DNA of 64,000 bases from contig CATLBH010000005.1 of NCBI GenBank assembly GCA_949878745.1, positions 21,765 through 85,764 of the forward strand, in the 5' to 3' direction. The first letter of the stretch is position 1; each line of letters starts with the position of its first letter. The notes beneath the pieces were generated by a model. It did not search any database. It was not told the DNA's origin and was given only the letters and a program-made list of their open reading frames with translations. Positions 9,131-17,560 of this stretch are shown here, in pieces. The DNA comes from an uncultured Ruminiclostridium sp. Lineage in GTDB: Bacteria > Bacillota > Clostridia > Oscillospirales > Ruminococcaceae. A program made the position numbers and the translations under genes.

Positions 9131-9925
9131 CTAACTTCCGATCTTTCCCACCGCACTGTTTAAATTCGAAAACAGTATATCCAACAATGTTTCAAGAAAA
9201 TCCGACATGGGTTTAGCCACCGCTATCAGCACGAACATTCCCACAACTATTTTAAGCTGAATATTAACCACGAATATCTGAATGGTAGGCACCGCCTTCA
9301 TCATTACGCCTATGATAAACTCCGTTATCAGCTCCGCCGCGATTATCGGCATCGCAAACTTCACCGCCAAGGTAAGCACCGTTCCCAGATAATCGACTAT
9401 AAACGACACTAAATTGAGCGTATCCATATCAAAGACATAGTTGAAGGGAAGGGTGTCGTAGGAAGTAATGAAAAGCTCGATATATTTAAGATGTCCTCCC
9501 ACCAGAAAGAAGTAAAGTATAAACATATAATAGAACAGATTCGCGAACAGCGGCATCTGTATTCCCGTCATGGGATCCATCGCCTTAGCCATACCGAAGC
9601 CGATCTGTGTGTCCATAAGCTCGCCCGCGTAAATGATCACCGTCATTATCAGGTTGGTCATAAAGCCCAGCACAAGCCCAACCGCCAGCTCCTTGATCAG
9701 CACCATAAAAAAGCCGGGTATGCCGTTAAAGGTAAAAAGCATTCCCTCGCCGCCCACGTAACCCACCGTCACCAAGGCGAAAGCGAGAGTGGCTCCGATT
9801 TTTATCCGCGCCGGTACGTTCTGTCGGGAAAATATCGGGTTAAAGGTAAATATTCCCGACACACGGGCTATCACCAGAAGGTACCCCACAAAGTTATTCA
9901 CAATTAAATCCCATATTGTGTCCAA
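9131..9925 (-). CDS. fliR: Flagellar export protein FliR
   Basis: FliR is a core polytopic subunit of the FliPQR export channel. The 264-aa protein is almost entirely hydrophobic, with about six membrane segments. It has family features such as VARVSGIFTFNPIFSRQNVPAR near the N-terminus and IGFGMAKAMDPMTGIQMP in the middle. It lies immediately downstream of fliQ in the conserved fliP-fliQ-fliR-flhB order. Confidence 0.96.
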   Translation of the reverse strand: MDTIWDLIVNNFVGYLLVIARVSGIFTFNPIFSRQNVPARIKIGATLAFALVTVGYVGGEGMLFTFNGIPGFFMVLIKELAVGLVLGFMTNLIMTVIIYAGELMDTQIGFGMAKAMDPMTGIQMPLFANLFYYMFILYFFLVGGHLKYIELFITSYDTLPFNYVFDMDTLNLVSFIVDYLGTVLTLAVKFAMPIIAAELITEFIIGVMMKAVPTIQIFVVNIQLKIVVGMFVLIAVAKPMSDFLETLLDILFSNLNSAVGKIGS

Positions 9926-10007
9926 TGTTTTGTACCTCTTTTAACAATCCGAGTTTTAAAGGCCGACCGCTCCGCCTTTGCCGCGTAAGCGCCCGAAACG
10001 ACGGTTA

Positions 10008-10277
10008 CTACAAAGGCGTAGAGGACATAAGATTGAATATATTATTGGTAAAGTCAATAAGCGAATTCAGCATCCACGGCCCAAGGGCAAGCAAGGTCAG
10101 GGCGACCACTATTACCTTCGGCGCGAAGGTAAGGGTTTGTTCATGAACCTGCGTCGCCGCTTGAAGTATGGCGATTATCAGACCTACCAGCATTCCCACT
10201 AGCAGGAGCGGAACGCCTAACTTAAAGGCAAGCCACACCGCTTCGTTGAAAATCTGCATTACAAGTTCCTGACTCAT
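10008..10277 (-). CDS. fliQ: Flagellar export protein FliQ
   Basis: FliQ is the small two-helix subunit of the export channel. The 89-aa protein has two hydrophobic hairpin segments (around LAFKLGVPLLLVGMLVGLII and VVALTLLALGPWMLNSLI) and the conserved ATQVHEQTLTFAPK loop. Its size and place between fliP and fliR are canonical. Confidence 0.96.
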   Translation of the reverse strand: MSQELVMQIFNEAVWLAFKLGVPLLLVGMLVGLIIAILQAATQVHEQTLTFAPKVIVVALTLLALGPWMLNSLIDFTNNIFNLMSSTPL

Positions 10278-10316
10278 AAAACGTCCTTTCCCTGTTTTTT
10301 GGTCGAATTACGTCCG

Positions 10317-11261
10317 CTACAAATTAAACGATGTTATAAGGGTGCCTATCAGCATCTGCCACCCGTCCACAAGGACAAACAACAGTATCTTGAAGGGCAG
10401 GGAGATCATCGCGGGTGGCAGCATCATCATACCCATTGACATAAGGGTAGAGGATACCACCAGGTCTATGATAAGAAACGGGATAAACAACATAAAGCCC
10501 ATCTGGAACGCTCTCGTCAGCTCGCTCACTATGAAGGCGGGAACCACGACCTGAAAGCCCAGCTGATCCTGATAATTCTGTAGATTTATTTCGTCTATGT
10601 TCACCGCCTGAGGGTTGTCGGTACCTAAGGTTTCCGCCGAATATACGGTAATATCCTGTATTTCAAGGAAAAACCTCATATTGCTGTTGGTGGTCTGTTT
10701 CAGCATAAAGTCCTTAAGAGGGCGCCCCGCTCTGTCCAAAGCTTCGACGGTGTCTATCTCGCCGTTGGCGTAGGGAACATAGGCTTCTTCGTTTATCTCG
10801 GCAAGCACGGGCCACATAATGAAAATCGTCAAAAAGAGGGCGATTCCCGTAAGAATCATATTTGGAGGGGTGGTCTGCGTCTGCATGGCGTTTCTCAAAA
10901 AGCTCAGCACGATTATAATTCGCGTAAAGCTTGTGAGCATTATCAGCAGGGAAGGCGCCAAGGATAAAAAGGTTATCAGCAGGAAAACCTGTATCGGTTC
11001 GGAAGCGTCCATTCCTATAAGGTCATACAGAGCCGAGTTGTCGTCGTTAAAGGTAACGTCGTCGGGGTCGATGTCTCCCCCCGCCGTACTTTCGGCCGCT
11101 TCCACCGGAGAGGTTTCCTCTCCCGCGTCGCCGGCGGCGAAAACGCTTGCCGACATTGCGCAGCAGCCCAATACCAGCGCCAAAGAAACTCCCAGGGAAA
11201 CAAAGAACTTTACAAAGAGCTTTTTATTCTGTTGTACCGCTTTTTTTAAAAGCAACTTCAT
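10317..11261 (-). CDS. fliP: Flagellar export protein FliP
   Basis: FliP is the main channel-forming subunit of the export gate. The 314-aa protein has a cleavable-looking signal (FFVSLGVSLALVLGCCAMSASVFA) and an acidic spacer, then the conserved membrane core. The core includes FTRIIIVLSFLRNAMQTQTTPPNM near residue 110-130 and MMLPPAMISLPFKILLFVLVDGW near the C-terminus. The N-terminal leader plus acidic spacer make it longer than the ~250-aa norm. Confidence 0.97.
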   Translation of the reverse strand: MKLLLKKAVQQNKKLFVKFFVSLGVSLALVLGCCAMSASVFAAGDAGEETSPVEAAESTAGGDIDPDDVTFNDDNSALYDLIGMDASEPIQVFLLITFLSLAPSLLIMLTSFTRIIIVLSFLRNAMQTQTTPPNMILTGIALFLTIFIMWPVLAEINEEAYVPYANGEIDTVEALDRAGRPLKDFMLKQTTNSNMRFFLEIQDITVYSAETLGTDNPQAVNIDEINLQNYQDQLGFQVVVPAFIVSELTRAFQMGFMLFIPFLIIDLVVSSTLMSMGMMMLPPAMISLPFKILLFVLVDGWQMLIGTLITSFNL

Positions 11262-11351
11262 ACTAAGCCAGATTCCTTTCCTTGTTTCTCCTTAAAAGTT
11301 AACTTTCCTTGAGCCAATTTTATTCCGACGCTCTACGTCCGTCGGAAAACG

Positions 11352-11813
11352 TCAATGACGTATATCTTCCGAATCGGAGCTTTCCCCGTCCCCGCTGTTA
11401 TTACCGAGCGGTGCGGCTTCGCCGTTTTCTTCATCCTGACTTTCGCCGCTTTTTTTGAAAAGCACCGAATAAAGCGCCGACTTAAAATCCTTGGGGTTGT
11501 TTTCGGACAGCGCCGAAAGATAATCCTCCTCGGTTTGGTCAAGATCGCACAGCTTTTCCACTCTCTGCGGGGTGACGCCTATAAGCATCAGTTTACCCGC
11601 GGCGCTTATTACAAGCAGCATACCGTCTTTTCCGAGACTTACCCGATCGAGAACACGCAGTCTGCTGCCGGAGCCTATGCTGACTCTTTTATTCAGCTTT
11701 TTCATCGCCCAGAACAAAAGAAAGATAAGCCCGATAACGCCTATGAACGATAAAAGCCAAGTTAACCAGTCCAAACCGTTTTCTCCTTTTCTTCGCTCCG
11801 CTTCGGAATTCAT
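11352..11813 (-). CDS. fliO: Flagellar biosynthesis protein FliO/FliZ
   Basis: FliO helps assemble FliP in the membrane. The 153-aa protein has one N-terminal membrane segment (WLTWLLSFIGVIGLIFLLFW). A small beta-rich domain follows, with the family pattern SRLRVLDRVSLGKDGMLLVI and LMLIGVTPQRVEKL. The tail is acidic and low-complexity. It sits just upstream of fliP, as expected. Sequence conservation in FliO is weak, so position is part of the evidence. Confidence 0.88.
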   Translation of the reverse strand: MNSEAERRKGENGLDWLTWLLSFIGVIGLIFLLFWAMKKLNKRVSIGSGSRLRVLDRVSLGKDGMLLVISAAGKLMLIGVTPQRVEKLCDLDQTEEDYLSALSENNPKDFKSALYSVLFKKSGESQDEENGEAAPLGNNSGDGESSDSEDIRH

Positions 11814-11933
11814 ACCGTTATCGGATCGAAAAGACCGAGGGATCGTATTTATATGTAACGCAAATAATACGAAAACGGTGTTTCGGGCTTAATTTTAGCT
11901 TACCCCAAAATTAAGCGCATAAACGGAAATAAA

Positions 11934-11954
11934 GCAAAGGTTATTTTCCTTTGC
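11934..11954 (-). terminator. Hairpin with T-rich tail between cheY and fliO
   Basis: Read on the minus strand, the stem GCAAAGG / CCTTTGC with a 7-nt loop is followed by TTTATTT. This looks like a weak intrinsic terminator or attenuator after cheY. A second inverted repeat (CTTAATTTT / AAAATTAAG) lies at 11888-11915. The gap of about 220 bp is the longest within this part of the operon and no ORF is seen in it. Confidence 0.45.
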
Positions 11955-12031
11955 CTGAATTTCCCCTGATGTCTTTCCCGCACCCTACGAATCAATCCGA
12001 GTATCCTTGCGATAAAAGTGATATATGTAAC

Positions 12032-12394
12032 TCAGCCTAAAATCTTGGAAACAGTCTGAATGATACGATCCGCTTTAAAAGGCTTAACGATAAAGTCAAG
12101 AGCGCCCAATCTGATAGCTTCAACAACCATTGCTTCCTGACCCATGGCGCTGCACATTACCACCTTTGCTCCGGGATCTTTTCCCTTTATCTCCTGAAGG
12201 GCTTCAATACCGGTTTTATTGGGCATTGTAATATCCATAATAACCAAGTCGGGTTTTTCCGCCCCGTAGGTATCCACTGCCTGTGCGCCGTCGGACGCTT
12301 CAATGATGTTTGTATAGCCGTTTTTGGTAAGTGCGTCCTTGATAAGCATTCTCATAAAAGCAGCGTCGTCAACCAGCATAATCTTTTTGTCCAT
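12032..12394 (-). CDS. cheY: Chemotaxis response regulator CheY
   Basis: CheY-P binds the FliM/FliY switch to change flagellar rotation. The 120-aa single receiver domain has the acidic pair D9/D10 (MLVDDAAF), phospho-acceptor D54 in LVIMDITMPN, a Ser in the Thr position (MCSAMGQ) and the conserved Lys in DFIVKPF. There is no output domain. It lies directly downstream of fliY, as in Bacillus. Confidence 0.96.
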   Translation of the reverse strand: MDKKIMLVDDAAFMRMLIKDALTKNGYTNIIEASDGAQAVDTYGAEKPDLVIMDITMPNKTGIEALQEIKGKDPGAKVVMCSAMGQEAMVVEAIRLGALDFIVKPFKADRIIQTVSKILG

Positions 12395-12481
12395 GTTAAA
12401 ATACCATTCCTTCCTTTTAGGGAGTTTTTAGTTGATCAAAATTGAACTGAAAAATCCGATTTATTGCTTTTATTTCAACCC

Positions 12482-13642
12482 TTAGTCCTTACTGAGGGTA
12501 TCCATTAACTTAGATTTTATTATTTCGGTGATTCTTACCGCAAAGTTATCGTCGATTACCACCACGTCGCCTTTGGCGATCAGGTTCCCGTTCACCACTA
12601 TATCCACGGGAGCGCCCGCCTGGCGTTCAAGCTCGATTATCGAGCCCTGTGCGAATTCCAGTATATCCCTTACCTTTCTTCTTGCGCTTCCTATTTCCAC
12701 CGAAATCTGGAGCGGTACGTCCATAAGGAGATTTAGGTTATCCTTTTGTTCGCCGGTAAGCTTAACGGAAGGCTCGTCAAAGCTCTGGAACTGAGCGTTC
12801 TGAACGTTAATGGGAGCCTGTGGCATCGGATAGCCGTAACCGCCCTGAGGGGGCATGGGGTAGGGCGGGTAGGGATAAGGCATCTGTGCGCCGTAGCCGG
12901 GCATTTGCCCCATGGCAGCAGGATCCATCGCAGGCGCTCCGGGCGTCGGTGCGGACTGAGGGGCTTGTGCGGGAGCAGCGGCCGGGGTGGCAGCGGGAGC
13001 GGGCGCCGGAGCGGCAGCGGGAGCCTCCGCCACGGGCTCGGTATCCTCGCCCATCATTTTTGCCGTTATGGTCTTTGCGAGTTCAATGCTCATTACGGAG
13101 GCGAACTCCGATTTTATTACTCCGTCAATTTCCAGATCAAAGTTTACGGCAACTACCGGATCGTCCGGCTCGAACTCGGTAACATCGAGATTGCTGCTTA
13201 CCTCGTCCATTATTATCGCCTGGGGGGTGGAAATATCGATGGTAAAGCCCAGGAAGTTGGAAAGCGCCGTGGCGCTGGCTCCCATCATCTGGTTCATTAC
13301 CTCGGATACCGCGCTTATGTTAAGCTCGTCAAACTCAAAATCGGGAGAAACCTCCAAGGGCTGACCCATGAGCTGGTTCAGAATGAGCTGAACGTCATCC
13401 TGCTTCCAGACCATTATATTGGAGCCGCTTAAGCCTTTTACATACTGAATTTTAACGCAGACAGCAGGCTCAAGCTTATGGTATTCCATTTCCCTGGCGG
13501 TTTTAACCTCTACCCTCGGCGTGGTGATCCAAACCTTTGCGCTCAGCATTTCGGACACCGCTGTGGCGGCGCTACCCATACTTATGTTGAGTATTTCGCC
13601 TATGGCGTCCTTATGCAGATCTGTAAATTCAACATTTGACAT
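12482..13642 (-). CDS. fliY: Flagellar motor switch phosphatase FliY (CheC-like plus FliN)
   Basis: The 386-aa protein fuses a CheC-like N-terminal domain to a FliN-type SPOA domain. Both phosphatase helices are intact (GEILNISMGSAATAVS near residue 20 and SEVMNQMMGASATALS near 115). A Pro/Ala/Gln/Tyr-rich linker runs roughly residues 205-285 (PAPAPAATPAAAP, YPYPPYPMPPQGG). The C-terminal SPOA domain runs from DVPLQISVEIGSARRKVRDI to the end. It overlaps function with CheC but acts at the C-ring. It lies 3 nt after fliM. Confidence 0.97.
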   Translation of the reverse strand: MSNVEFTDLHKDAIGEILNISMGSAATAVSEMLSAKVWITTPRVEVKTAREMEYHKLEPAVCVKIQYVKGLSGSNIMVWKQDDVQLILNQLMGQPLEVSPDFEFDELNISAVSEVMNQMMGASATALSNFLGFTIDISTPQAIIMDEVSSNLDVTEFEPDDPVVAVNFDLEIDGVIKSEFASVMSIELAKTITAKMMGEDTEPVAEAPAAAPAPAPAATPAAAPAQAPQSAPTPGAPAMDPAAMGQMPGYGAQMPYPYPPYPMPPQGGYGYPMPQAPINVQNAQFQSFDEPSVKLTGEQKDNLNLLMDVPLQISVEIGSARRKVRDILEFAQGSIIELERQAGAPVDIVVNGNLIAKGDVVVIDDNFAVRITEIIKSKLMDTLSKD

Positions 13643-13645
13643 ACG

Positions 13646-14647
13646 CTAAACCTCAATTCTTCTATATACATTTTCGATTTTAACGGCCTTTTTATTGTTC
13701 ATTATTCCCAGCTTGCCGTCAAACCAGGTGGCGTCGCCTACGCGAAGCACAACATTTCCGTTTATGTTTTTATCAAGCGGTATTATATCGTTGACCTGTA
13801 GGTGAAGAACGTCCGACATCTGAAGCTGTGTTTCGCTGAGCACCGCCGTAAGGGTAAGCGAAGTCTGGTTCAGGGTGTTCATTATGGTTTCCTTGCGCTC
13901 CAGTTCACGGCTCAGGTCGGTGTTCTTTCTCGCTATCTTGTTGCTCTTGGTCACATACTTCTGCATTATTTCGTCAAGGTTCAGCGCGGGTATACAAACC
14001 GAAATAATGGATTTATTGTCGTTCACCGTGGCTTCCAGAGCTACGATTATCATGGTTTCGTCATAGCCCACGGTGGAAATAACACGGGAATTGGTTTCAA
14101 GGGTAGTTACGACAGGCTCAAGATTCAGATAATTCTTCCACGGTTCCTTAAGGAACTTAGTCATATCGTTCACAACCTTTGACATAACGCTGGTCTCCAG
14201 CTCGGTGAAATCGCGGTCGAGCTCTGTGCTTGTGCCTGTTCCGCCCAACAGTCGGTCTATCAGCGTGTAGGTAAGCGAATTTGACAGCTGAAGTATTGTG
14301 GTAAATTCCTCAATGTTCTTTTCCTCAATGCCTAAATCCAACAGACCCATTATTACGTAATCGGGAAGGGCGTTGTTGTATTCAAAATACCTTTGCTCTT
14401 CAATGGAGATCAGCGTCACCTTACAGTAAAGACGCAGAAGTCCGGTAAAATATGAGGACAAAAGTCTCGCGTAGCTCTCGAAAATGGTTTCGATGCTGCG
14501 CACCTTTTCTTTGGTAAACTTCTTAGGAGAACGAAAGTCATATTCCTTTATATTCCGGTCGGGTTCTTCGGACCTTTGAATTACTTCTCCCGAAAGAGCT
14601 TGATTTAGTAAGGCGTCTATTTGTTCCTGTGTTAAGGTATCCGCCAA
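13646..14647 (-). CDS. fliM: Flagellar motor switch protein FliM
   Basis: FliM forms the C-ring wall and receives CheY-P. The N-terminal CheY-binding peptide is LTQEQIDALLNQAL. The middle domain is CheC-like (TGLLRLYCKVTLISIEEQRYFEY; the RDFTELETSVMSKVV region). The C-terminus is a SPOA domain (LQVNDIIPLDKNINGNVVLR). At 333 aa it has normal length. It is the first gene of the fliM-fliY-cheY block downstream of motAB. Confidence 0.97.
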   Translation of the reverse strand: MADTLTQEQIDALLNQALSGEVIQRSEEPDRNIKEYDFRSPKKFTKEKVRSIETIFESYARLLSSYFTGLLRLYCKVTLISIEEQRYFEYNNALPDYVIMGLLDLGIEEKNIEEFTTILQLSNSLTYTLIDRLLGGTGTSTELDRDFTELETSVMSKVVNDMTKFLKEPWKNYLNLEPVVTTLETNSRVISTVGYDETMIIVALEATVNDNKSIISVCIPALNLDEIMQKYVTKSNKIARKNTDLSRELERKETIMNTLNQTSLTLTAVLSETQLQMSDVLHLQVNDIIPLDKNINGNVVLRVGDATWFDGKLGIMNNKKAVKIENVYRRIEV

Positions 14648-14825
14648 AACTATCTCCCCTTTCGTAACTGTATTTTCTTCCCCCTTTCTTAAGGGGGGCG
14701 TCGGCGCTCAATCCGGCTTCTCGTTCCCTTAAGGCGGGAAAGAAAAGCCGTTTAAATGCCGCAGTCGTTTCATTTAACTGATTTGGATTTAAGTAAAGGG
14801 TTTTATCTGCCGATTTCGGAGTATA

Positions 14826-15911
14826 TCATTCGGTTTCTTCTGTCTCCGCTTGTTCGGGGTCGGAAGTTATCGGCTGTGTGTTTTCGTATGCCTCGGTAAT
14901 GATATTTCCCTCTTCGTCCACCGGGTGAATAATACCTTCGGGAATACCGTTAACCGCTCCGGGGATTCCGGGGCCGCTTTCGCTGCCGAGAACGTTGCCT
15001 TCCGAGTCAATATCCGTATCGTATTTGGATTCAAGATTGTCTATGATCTGCTGTACGGCGTCCTTGCTGTCGGGATTGGCGTCCCCGCCTATCTGTCCGA
15101 TGCCGTAGTCGTACCTGAGGATATCCTGAATAACGGCGTTACTGTGAGCGTTGTTGTTGTTTCTTATGATAACCAGCTCAACGCGTCTGTTTTTCGCCTG
15201 CCCTTCGGGGGTACTGTTGTCTGCTATGGGAGAGTACTGGGCGTAACCCTCCGCCTTAAACTTCTCGGAATCCACCGTGCGGCGGTAATTCATAAAGTTG
15301 AGGACGGCACAGGCTCTCGCGGAAGACAAGTTCCAGTCATTTATTTCGGAGGGACCGATTACCGCCGCAGTATGTCCGCCTATATTAATGTTTCCTATGT
15401 AATCGTTAAGCGCCCGAAGACCCGGAATAAACATTCCCACGGCTTTTCTTCCTTCGTTGGTAAGCGCCGCGCTGTTGGGAGCGAAGAGAATCGAATCACT
15501 GAAGCGTATCGTGATCTTGCCGCTGGAGCTTACCGAAACGCTTATCTGGTCGTCGGTAAATTCGCTGCTGGCGATCTGGCCGCTTACCCAGCCCAACAGT
15601 TCGTTGAAGCTTGAAGGCAAGGTGCTGTTGGTGATGTCGTGATCCTTTTCTCCCGCGCCGGGAGGCTCCAGACTGTTTCCGTCATTGTTCACGTCGTCAT
15701 TCACCAGCATTGGCTCCTCCGCCTGAACGAAGGGGTTAATATAGGATCCCGAGGTCGTGAAGCTCTGAAATATGTACTGCCACTTTACCGGATCGGGAGT
15801 CGAAGACGCGTAAAGAAGTACGAAAAAGCACATCAGAAGGGTAACCATGTCCGAATACGTGTTCATCCACGCATTGGGGTCTATCTTAGGTCGTTCTTTC
15901 TTTTTCGCCAT
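14826..15911 (-). CDS. motB: Flagellar stator protein MotB
   Basis: MotB anchors the MotA/MotB proton channel to peptidoglycan. The single membrane segment (MVTLLMCFFVLLYASS) follows the proton-carrying Asp21 in NTYSDMV. An OmpA-like domain spans about residues 130-255, with NISIGGHTA-type and SSARACAVLNFM motifs (seen as NINIGGHTAAV and NLSSARA). An acidic tail of about 100 residues extends past the OmpA domain (ending PEQAETEETE) and is unusual. motB lies downstream of motA. Confidence 0.95.
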   Translation of the reverse strand: MAKKKERPKIDPNAWMNTYSDMVTLLMCFFVLLYASSTPDPVKWQYIFQSFTTSGSYINPFVQAEEPMLVNDDVNNDGNSLEPPGAGEKDHDITNSTLPSSFNELLGWVSGQIASSEFTDDQISVSVSSSGKITIRFSDSILFAPNSAALTNEGRKAVGMFIPGLRALNDYIGNINIGGHTAAVIGPSEINDWNLSSARACAVLNFMNYRRTVDSEKFKAEGYAQYSPIADNSTPEGQAKNRRVELVIIRNNNNAHSNAVIQDILRYDYGIGQIGGDANPDSKDAVQQIIDNLESKYDTDIDSEGNVLGSESGPGIPGAVNGIPEGIIHPVDEEGNIITEAYENTQPITSDPEQAETEETE

Positions 15912-16098
15912 ACCGATACCCCCTTGTTTTTTGTCGCATTATAGTATACCATAAATTTCGCTATGTTGCAACCCGAAATTTTTCCTTTTAATATGATTTA
16001 GTTGAAAAATGGTGTGAAATACGCTTTTTTTGCCTTTAAACAATTTGAAAAAAATTTTTTGTCGATATCCGTCGAATGTCGGAAAACAGAAAAACGCT

Positions 16099-16881
16099 TT
16101 ATTCTCCTTCGGCCTTTGCTCCCTTGCCTTTAAGGTCTTTATCGGCAAGCATAAATTCAAGCTTTTCTCTTATAAGTGCGGGGTTGGAGCCTGCTGCGAT
16201 AGCCATGGAGCCCTGACAGATTATCTGCATACACAGTATTTCCTGTTGGTCGGCGTTCTGAAGGGCGCTGGCGAGCGGTCCGAAGATAACGTTCGCCAAA
16301 AGGGAGCCGTAGAAGGTGGTAACCAACGCGGTAGCCATGGACGCACCCAAATTGGAGGAGTCCTCGCTCATTACCTTAAGCATGTTTATAAGTCCTACCA
16401 GAGTACCGATCATACCGAAGGCGGGACCCAAGGCGACGCCCTTTTCAAAAAAGGCTATGTTGCCCGCGTGTCTGTCGGCGGTAAAGTCTATCGCTTCCTC
16501 CAACATTTCGCGTATTTTTTCCGCGTCATTGGCGTCTACAAGAAGAAGAAGACTTTTCTTCATAAACGGATCCTTAGCCTTATTGGCGCTGTCCTCGAGG
16601 GTAAGGATACCCTGGCTTCTCGCCACTCTCGCGTATTCGACAATTTCGTCTATGTACTTCTGAGGATTGTATTTCGGCGGGAAAAGACAAATTTTGAAAA
16701 GCTTAGGCAAAGCCGCCAGCGTAGACATGGGAAAGCTGGCGATAAGTCCGCCGAGAGTACCGCCCACAGTGATAAATATAGAAGCGGGGTCGATGAAGCT
16801 CGAAATTTCACCGCCGTTCATAATTCCGAAAAATGTCAGACCGAAGGCTAAGACCCAGCCTATAATAATCGTAATATTCAA
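16099..16881 (-). CDS. motA: Flagellar stator protein MotA
   Basis: MotA forms the pentameric rotor-driving part of the stator. The 260-aa protein has four membrane segments. It includes GGTLGGLIASFPMSTLAALP near residue 40-60, a large cytoplasmic loop and the GPAFGMIGTLVGLINML segment. C-terminal charged residues end GKGAKAEGE. It lies downstream of flbD and upstream of motB, in the place where fliL often sits in other genomes. No fliL was found. Confidence 0.95.
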   Translation of the reverse strand: MNITIIIGWVLAFGLTFFGIMNGGEISSFIDPASIFITVGGTLGGLIASFPMSTLAALPKLFKICLFPPKYNPQKYIDEIVEYARVARSQGILTLEDSANKAKDPFMKKSLLLLVDANDAEKIREMLEEAIDFTADRHAGNIAFFEKGVALGPAFGMIGTLVGLINMLKVMSEDSSNLGASMATALVTTFYGSLLANVIFGPLASALQNADQQEILCMQIICQGSMAIAAGSNPALIREKLEFMLADKDLKGKGAKAEGE

Positions 16882-17018
16882 GGATACGCCCTCCGTTTAA
16901 AGGATTTTTTCTGTTATCGGTTATTAATTTGGTTTTGTCGTAAAGCTTTGTCCGACAAGCGCCGTCTAGTGCTCCCCAAAAAACAACAGGGAAACCGGAC
17001 AAAGACGTGGGAAAGATT

Positions 17019-17234
17019 TTATTGTAAATCCGGATTATCCCTTCTTGATGGAATCCGTCTACTGTTGCGGTTAAATTTTATTATTTCGTCCATGATCTCG
17101 TCCATGGACTCCTGAACGATGTAGCTGTGGCCGTTGCTTAAAACTATAATGGTGTCCGGACTCTGTGATACGGACTCGATCTGTTCCTCGTTCAAAAGAA
17201 ACTGTTTTCCGCCCAGTTTGGTTAAATAAATCAT
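17019..17234 (-). CDS. flbD: FlbD-family flagellar protein
   Basis: A short 71-aa protein matching the clostridial FlbD family: MIYLTKLGGKQFLLNEEQIE followed by SPDTIIVLSNGHSYIVQESM. The family has no established mechanism. It is consistently found between flgE and motA in spirochete and clostridial flagellar operons, as here. It should not be confused with the NtrC-type FlbD of Caulobacter. Confidence 0.88.
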   Translation of the reverse strand: MIYLTKLGGKQFLLNEEQIESVSQSPDTIIVLSNGHSYIVQESMDEIMDEIIKFNRNSRRIPSRRDNPDLQ

Positions 17235-17560
17235 AATATACAGGCGCTTCGGAAAGTCTTTGCGCCGCTCCTTTTTGTTTTTGCGGGATGAGGTTTCGGA
17301 TTTAAAACGCCTAAACGTTTATTTAAATATCAACGAAGGGGCGCCGATCGTCTTTATGACCGATTCGCGCCGAAACGCGTCTGAAATCGGAATCGGTACA
17401 TACGACCGTGCGCCGTTTCGTCAATATAGGCGGCCGCCGCTCCGGCTGTGGGTGAACGGTGGAAAACAGCCGGAAAAATACAAGCGGACGCTTGGGTTTA
17501 CTTTTGCCGTTTCCGATGGGACTCGAAATAATTATGTTTTACTCCGTCGGAAAGCTATGA
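17235..17560. other. Intergenic region between flgE and flbD
   Basis: The 326-bp gap lacks a convincing gene; the listed plus-strand ORF there has no recognisable domain. One inverted repeat, TCCGGCTG / CAGCCGGA at about 17440-17474, has a 17-nt loop and no T-run in the minus direction. Its function is unknown. Confidence 0.5.
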